From JAZDRH01 sp047470865 (GTDB taxonomy: Bacteria > Pseudomonadota > Gammaproteobacteria > Pseudomonadales > Pseudomonadaceae), in NCBI RefSeq assembly GCF_047470865.1, contig NZ_JAZDRH010000010.1, positions 1 to 64,000 of the forward strand: a stretch of DNA of 64,000 nt, read 5' to 3'. The notes beneath the pieces are model-generated. The model ran no database searches, was not told the origin of the DNA, and worked only from the letters and a program-made list of their open reading frames with translations. Numbering within the stretch: the first letter of the stretch is position 1; each line of letters begins with the position of its first letter. Of the stretch, positions 60,045-64,000 are shown piece by piece. The translations under genes and the position numbers were made by a program.

Positions 60045-62546
60045 ATGCGTCAGTCGTTAAAGCAATTAACCTTACTAGCCTTTCGCCAATTGTGGCGTGA
60101 ACGCCGCTCAAGCGAAGTACGCGTTTTATTTTGGGCCGTTGTTATTGCTGTTGCAGCAAGTAGCGCTATCGGCCATTTTAGTGAACGATTACAAGGCGCT
60201 ATGCAACAGCGGTCAGGCGAGTTTCTAGCCGCAGATCTTGCTCTAACAGGCACTATTGCCGCTAAAAAAGAACAAAAAGCACTGGCCAATAATCCCGCTA
60301 TTAAAGCCGCTAAAACAATAGAATTTGCCACAGCTCTGGTTTCAGATAATGGCATTCAACTAGCAAGCGTTAAAGCTGTTAGCCACCATTACCCATTACG
60401 TGGACAACTAGAAAGCACTGCTGAGCTCTATGGCGAAGTAGAAAAAGGTTCTGCTCCACAACAGGGAGAAATCTGGTTAGAGGCGCGGCTTATACCTTTA
60501 TTAGGTATAGAAATAGGTGACTTCTTAGATGTAGGGGCAACTCAGCTACAGGTAACCCGTGTTTTAACCTACGAACCCGATCGTGGCGGCAACTTTAATA
60601 GCTTAAGTCCACGGGCACTGATGAATATACAAGATATTCCTGCTAGCCGTGTGATTCAACCAGGTAGTCGCTTAACCTATAACTATTTATGGGCCAGTGA
60701 AGATAAAGCACTCATCGACCAGCTTGCACTCCAACTAAAACCAACGCTATTGCCTCAACAACGCATCAAGGATCTTAGTGAAGACAATCAACAAGTAGGT
60801 GGTGCTTTAGATAGAGCCGAACGCTATCTTAACCTTGCAAGTCTTGCTGCGATTCTACTTACGGCGGTAGCTATTGCACTATCTGCTAGCCATTTTGCGC
60901 GACGCCGTTTTGATCATGCTGCATTACTGCGTTGCTTAGGTTTAGCACGTCGGCAAACTTCTCAATTATTCAGCATGCAAATTATTTTACTAGGTGTTGT
61001 TGCCTGTATTATTGGCTCTATATTAGGCATGAGTGCACAGGCCATACTACTGTTTCTACTTAAAGATATGCTGCCTAGCAATCTACCCAGCATGAGCCTG
61101 ATGCCCAACATCACAGGCAGCAGCATTGGTCTAATCACACTATTAGGATTTGCATTACCCCCGCTGATGGCATTAGGAAAAGTGCCGCCATTACGCGTTC
61201 TTCGCCGCGGGCTAGTGCCAACCCCGCTGAGTAGTTGGTTAATTTATGGTAGTGCTTTAGCGGCTGTTACGCTGATTATGTGGCGCTTAAGCCTTGATCT
61301 CTGGCTAACTTTTGCCCTGATCGGAGGTATTCTAGCCGCAGGTTTAGTTCTAGGTTTAATCGTTTGGCTGGGTCTTAAAGCACTCCGCAAACGCTTAGCT
61401 AATGCAGGGCTAGCTTGGCGTTTGGGTTTTGGGCAATTGCTAGGGCATCCCATTGCAGCTATTGGTCAAACGCTAGCTTTTGGGCTCATTCTTATGGCAA
61501 TGGCTTTGGTCATTTTACTACGCACTGAATTACTCGGTAGCTGGCAGTCGCAACTTCCTGAAGACGCCCCGAACATTTTTGCTATTAATATTTTAGATAA
61601 AGAACAAATCGGCTTTGCAAGTTTTGTTGAAGGTTTTACTGAGAAAAAAGCCAACATGTTTCCCATGTTGCCTGGGCGTTTATCTCAAATTAATGGCAAG
61701 CCTGTTAGCCAACATCCTATGGAAGCCAGCGCACACAGTTCTTTAGAGCGCGATCTCAATCTAACATGGACTTATCAACTACCCGCCAGTAATAGCATTG
61801 TTGAGGGTCGCTGGTTCAACAAAAACCACGCTAACATTGGCGCTATTTCTGTTGAAGATAAATTTGCCGAACGCTTACATTTAAAACTAGGTGATAGTCT
61901 AACCTTTAACTTTGGTAGCGAACAACGAACAGGCACTATTACCAGCTTGCGTAGCGTCGACTGGAATAGCATGCAGCCTAATTTCTTTGTTATTTTTACA
62001 CCCAATAGCTTAAATGACATTCCCCATACGTGGATGACCAGTTTTTATCTAGCAAAAGGACAAGAGCAAAATTTACTGGCCATTAACCATAATTTCCCAA
62101 GTGTTACACTGTTTCAGCTAGATGCTATTTTAGAACAGCTACGTACTATTCTTGGGCAAGTAACATTAGCTGTAGAGTTTGTTTTACTTTTTGTTTTGGC
62201 GGCTGGAATTGCCGTATTATTTGCAGGCTTGCAAAGCACGCTAGAGCAACGTATTAGGCATGGCGCTATCCTACGTGCCATTGGTGCGCCTAGTAAGTTA
62301 CTACAAAAAGCACGCCGCAATGAATTTGCAGTGATTGGCATGACCAGTGGGCTTATCGCTTGGCTAGGTTGCGAGTTAAGTAGCTACTTACTTTACCGCT
62401 ACGCCTTTGAGTTTGAATGGAACTGGCACCCTTGGCTCATCACACTTCCTCTTTTCGGCGCCATTATTATTACTTGTGCAGGCTTAATAGGAACACGTAA
62501 AGCCATTAACTCAAGCCCTATGTTGGTACTTCGTGGCGATAAATAG
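60045..62546 (+). CDS. ybbP: ABC transporter permease, YbbP-like (two FtsX domains)
   Basis: 833-residue membrane protein with an N-terminal helix (about 25-43), a periplasmic region, an FtsX domain (about 260-380), a middle helix pair (about 395-490), a second periplasmic region and a C-terminal FtsX domain (about 700-830, ending ALSSPMLVLRGDK-like NSSPMLVLRGDK). This matches YbbP, usually found with TesA and YbbA. A terminator follows directly. Confidence 0.92.
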   Translation: MRQSLKQLTLLAFRQLWRERRSSEVRVLFWAVVIAVAASSAIGHFSERLQGAMQQRSGEFLAADLALTGTIAAKKEQKALANNPAIKAAKTIEFATALVSDNGIQLASVKAVSHHYPLRGQLESTAELYGEVEKGSAPQQGEIWLEARLIPLLGIEIGDFLDVGATQLQVTRVLTYEPDRGGNFNSLSPRALMNIQDIPASRVIQPGSRLTYNYLWASEDKALIDQLALQLKPTLLPQQRIKDLSEDNQQVGGALDRAERYLNLASLAAILLTAVAIALSASHFARRRFDHAALLRCLGLARRQTSQLFSMQIILLGVVACIIGSILGMSAQAILLFLLKDMLPSNLPSMSLMPNITGSSIGLITLLGFALPPLMALGKVPPLRVLRRGLVPTPLSSWLIYGSALAAVTLIMWRLSLDLWLTFALIGGILAAGLVLGLIVWLGLKALRKRLANAGLAWRLGFGQLLGHPIAAIGQTLAFGLILMAMALVILLRTELLGSWQSQLPEDAPNIFAINILDKEQIGFASFVEGFTEKKANMFPMLPGRLSQINGKPVSQHPMEASAHSSLERDLNLTWTYQLPASNSIVEGRWFNKNHANIGAISVEDKFAERLHLKLGDSLTFNFGSEQRTGTITSLRSVDWNSMQPNFFVIFTPNSLNDIPHTWMTSFYLAKGQEQNLLAINHNFPSVTLFQLDAILEQLRTILGQVTLAVEFVLLFVLAAGIAVLFAGLQSTLEQRIRHGAILRAIGAPSKLLQKARRNEFAVIGMTSGLIAWLGCELSSYLLYRYAFEFEWNWHPWLITLPLFGAIIITCAGLIGTRKAINSSPMLVLRGDK

Positions 62547-62554
62547 CGCATAAA

Positions 62555-62580
62555 AAGAGTGAGCTCAATGGCTCACTCTT
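62555..62580 (+). terminator. Terminator after the YbbAP operon
   Basis: AAGAGTGAGC / GCTCACTCTT perfect 10-bp stem, 6-nt loop, followed by CTTTTAAG. On the opposite strand it can also serve the leftward lipoprotein gene. Confidence 0.88.
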
Positions 62581-62609
62581 CTTTTAAGATAAATCTATGC
62601 TTAGCATAA

Positions 62610-63278
62610 TTACTTAGTAGCATTATCTACGTCTTGTTTTAGTAGCCATATAGTGGCAGCTACAGCGGCTGCAACACCAATCCACTTCACAGCATTTGCT
62701 GCTCCGCTTTCACTTTTATCAGCCGGTATTTGCGCCTGTAACTGTTTATCAAGATCAATGATATTTACATCTTGTTGCTTCTCTACTAATACCGTATTTT
62801 TTACAATTTCAGGCGCATTAATTAAACGTGTTTTTTGTGCATCAAAATAGTAGGTTCGCGTAGGTACACCATCACGTGCCGCCACTGGATAAATTTCTTT
62901 TGGAAGAAAGACCTCAAGCTCAGGAGTATGAGCAAAGCCGTAATTTTCCATTAACGCTTTATTCGTTTTAGCATTGAGCTTTTTAGGATCAATATAGAGG
63001 ATATAAGCACCTACTAACTGTCCTCCTGTGATGGACAACTCAACACGGTTAAAAAACGCATGCTTTGCATAAGGCGTTTTTAAAAATGCCTGTAAATCGG
63101 CTATATCGCCATTTTTAAATTGGTAATGATTTTTCTGCCCTACTACATCAATAGTATTTTTACTAATCTGAGCACCCAGTAAGGTATCGCTTTCCACCAA
63201 ACCCGCTGGAGCACCACCGCCCACCGTTTTACAGCCTGTTACCAGTAGCAGCATAAAAAATACGCATAGCTTTTTCAT
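62610..63278 (-). CDS. Lipoprotein of unknown function with a C-terminal membrane helix
   Basis: 222 residues. The signal peptide ends LLVTGC with C16 as the lipid site, followed by KTVGGGAPAG. The mature part is soluble-looking (YILYIDPKKLNAKTNKALMENYG, VEKQQDVNIIDLDKQL). A hydrophobic helix near the C-terminus (AVKWIGVAAAVAATIWLL, about 197-214) could cross or attach to a membrane, which would make a lipid-plus-helix anchored protein. I do not recognise the family. It stands alone. Confidence 0.65.
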   Translation of the reverse strand: MKKLCVFFMLLLVTGCKTVGGGAPAGLVESDTLLGAQISKNTIDVVGQKNHYQFKNGDIADLQAFLKTPYAKHAFFNRVELSITGGQLVGAYILYIDPKKLNAKTNKALMENYGFAHTPELEVFLPKEIYPVAARDGVPTRTYYFDAQKTRLINAPEIVKNTVLVEKQQDVNIIDLDKQLQAQIPADKSESGAANAVKWIGVAAAVAATIWLLKQDVDNATK

Positions 63279-63447
63279 ATCATTACAAACCTATTTTTTC
63301 AGAATTATGTAGTTTCAAGGCAAGATTTACAGGTTTTATTCTTTAATTTTCAGTCATTGAAAGCCTTACAATTAAAGCTTAAAAGAGTCAGCATTACTAT
63401 GAAAAAAACCTTAAACTAGGAATATTTTCGATACAAGGAGTACTTAG

Positions 63448-64000
63448 ATGAAATACCCATTAAGCTTATTGGCCCTAACCCTCACGCTAGCAGGCTGCAC
63501 TGACCCACAAGAAGCAACCAGCAGCAACTTCAGCAAGTCAATTCAAAATTTTTACAACGGATTACAGCCTGCTATCTGTTTGCCATTACCTCAGAATAAA
63601 ACTCCCTTTGTTCTGGTAAATAGCAGTTTTGACAAACGCCAAGCGGATATTCTGGTGAAGCTAGGTTTACTTAGCAGCAAGCCTACCCAAGTAGAAGTCA
63701 ACCAACTATTTGGTTCTGCCATCAAAGAAGGCATGGAATATGAGATGACTAAGGACGGAGAAAAATACTTCGTTGAAGATACTCATACCAATAAGTTCTG
63801 CACGGGGCGCTATAGCGTAAAAAATATTGAGAATTTTACTAGCCCTAACCCACATAACGGCATCACTGTATCTTATGTTAATTTCACCTATACCATAGAA
63901 GAACTTGCTAAATGGGCTGAGAACCCAGCCATATTAGAGTTTGACGGCAAATTAAAACAACTGCTAGAAGCCCCAGAGCGCAAAGGAAAAGCGACTTTAT
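63448..64000 (+). CDS. Lipoprotein gene, cut by the window edge
   Basis: An open frame runs from ATG 63448 (AAGGAG 7 nt before it) to the last base, 184 codons so far. The signal peptide ends LTLAGC, so C17 is the lipid site, followed by TDPQEAT. The visible body has two further Cys (PAICLPLP and KFCTGRYS). The family is not recognised. The gap 63279-63447 before it is AT-rich and probably holds its promoter. Confidence 0.75.
   Translation, partial: MKYPLSLLALTLTLAGCTDPQEATSSNFSKSIQNFYNGLQPAICLPLPQNKTPFVLVNSSFDKRQADILVKLGLLSSKPTQVEVNQLFGSAIKEGMEYEMTKDGEKYFVEDTHTNKFCTGRYSVKNIENFTSPNPHNGITVSYVNFTYTIEELAKWAENPAILEFDGKLKQLLEAPERKGKATL

Noticed and set aside
1..64000. tRNA, rRNA, CRISPR arrays, insertion sequences or prophage genes
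   Set aside because: No cloverleaf, array of spaced repeats, transposase, integrase or phage structural gene was seen in the gaps or among the frames.

Overview
The window looks like chromosome from a moderately AT-rich gammaproteobacterium of the Pseudomonas lineage (Pseudomonadaceae, possibly near Thiopseudomonas or Denitrificimonas; the genus cannot be fixed from sequence alone). The evidence is gene order: tatD-pilZ-holB-tmk-mltG-pabC-fabF-acpP-fabG-fabD-plsX-rpmF-yceD, thrS-infC-rpmI-rplT-pheS-pheT-ihfA-merR, purL next to mltF and tadA, a pseudomonad-type PilZ, tesA divergent from an ABC exporter, and an InaA-type kinase. No rRNA, tRNA, CRISPR array, insertion sequence or prophage was seen.

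Layout. 0-3.7 kb: the 3' end of an unknown gene, a SUKH-like gene split by an in-frame TAA, miaE, and a uspE-like stress gene behind a near-consensus Anr/FNR box, then a LysE-type exporter and yjaB. 3.7-8.8 kb: a methyltransferase, a three-gene ABC exporter (HlyD adaptor, FtsX-type permease, ATPase) and cvfB. 8.8-16.5 kb: the translation block thrS-infC-rpmI-rplT-pheS-pheT-ihfA-merR. 16.5-26.5 kb: tatD, pilZ, DNA polymerase and dTMP kinase genes, mltG, and the fatty-acid/phospholipid cluster. 26.7-29.4 kb: a CcsA/YpjD-like protein, a CNNM/CorB-type transporter and a pentapeptide protein. 29.5-32.8 kb: a TauABC-type importer with an aspartate/glutamate racemase family gene. 33-44.7 kb: purT, several small conserved genes, purL, mltF and tadA. 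44.7-51.5 kb: a Tat-exported multicopper oxidase, a lipoprotein, a NimR-like AraC regulator and a run of exporters. 51.7-58.7 kb: an AT-rich, variable-looking stretch with an autotransporter, an InaA-type kinase, a lipoprotein, a PliC-type lysozyme inhibitor, an RlaP-like nucleotidyltransferase and a calcium-motif periplasmic protein. 58.7-64 kb: tesA, the YbbA/YbbP-type exporter and two lipoprotein genes, the last cut by the window edge.

The most interesting signals are regulatory RNA and promoter structures. The thrS leader carries two hairpins whose 7-nt loops read as threonine anticodons (GGU-A and UGU-A), a layout like the E. coli thrS translational operator. infC probably starts at an AUU codon inside the thrS/infC junction. 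pheS has a 16-bp hairpin that abuts its Shine-Dalgarno. yceD and mltF have strong promoters so close to the start codon that their mRNAs should be nearly leaderless. Two Anr/FNR-like boxes share the same form (TTGAT-N4-ATCAG). Coordinates of motifs come from reading the sequence by eye; family calls are from recall of motifs, without database searches.
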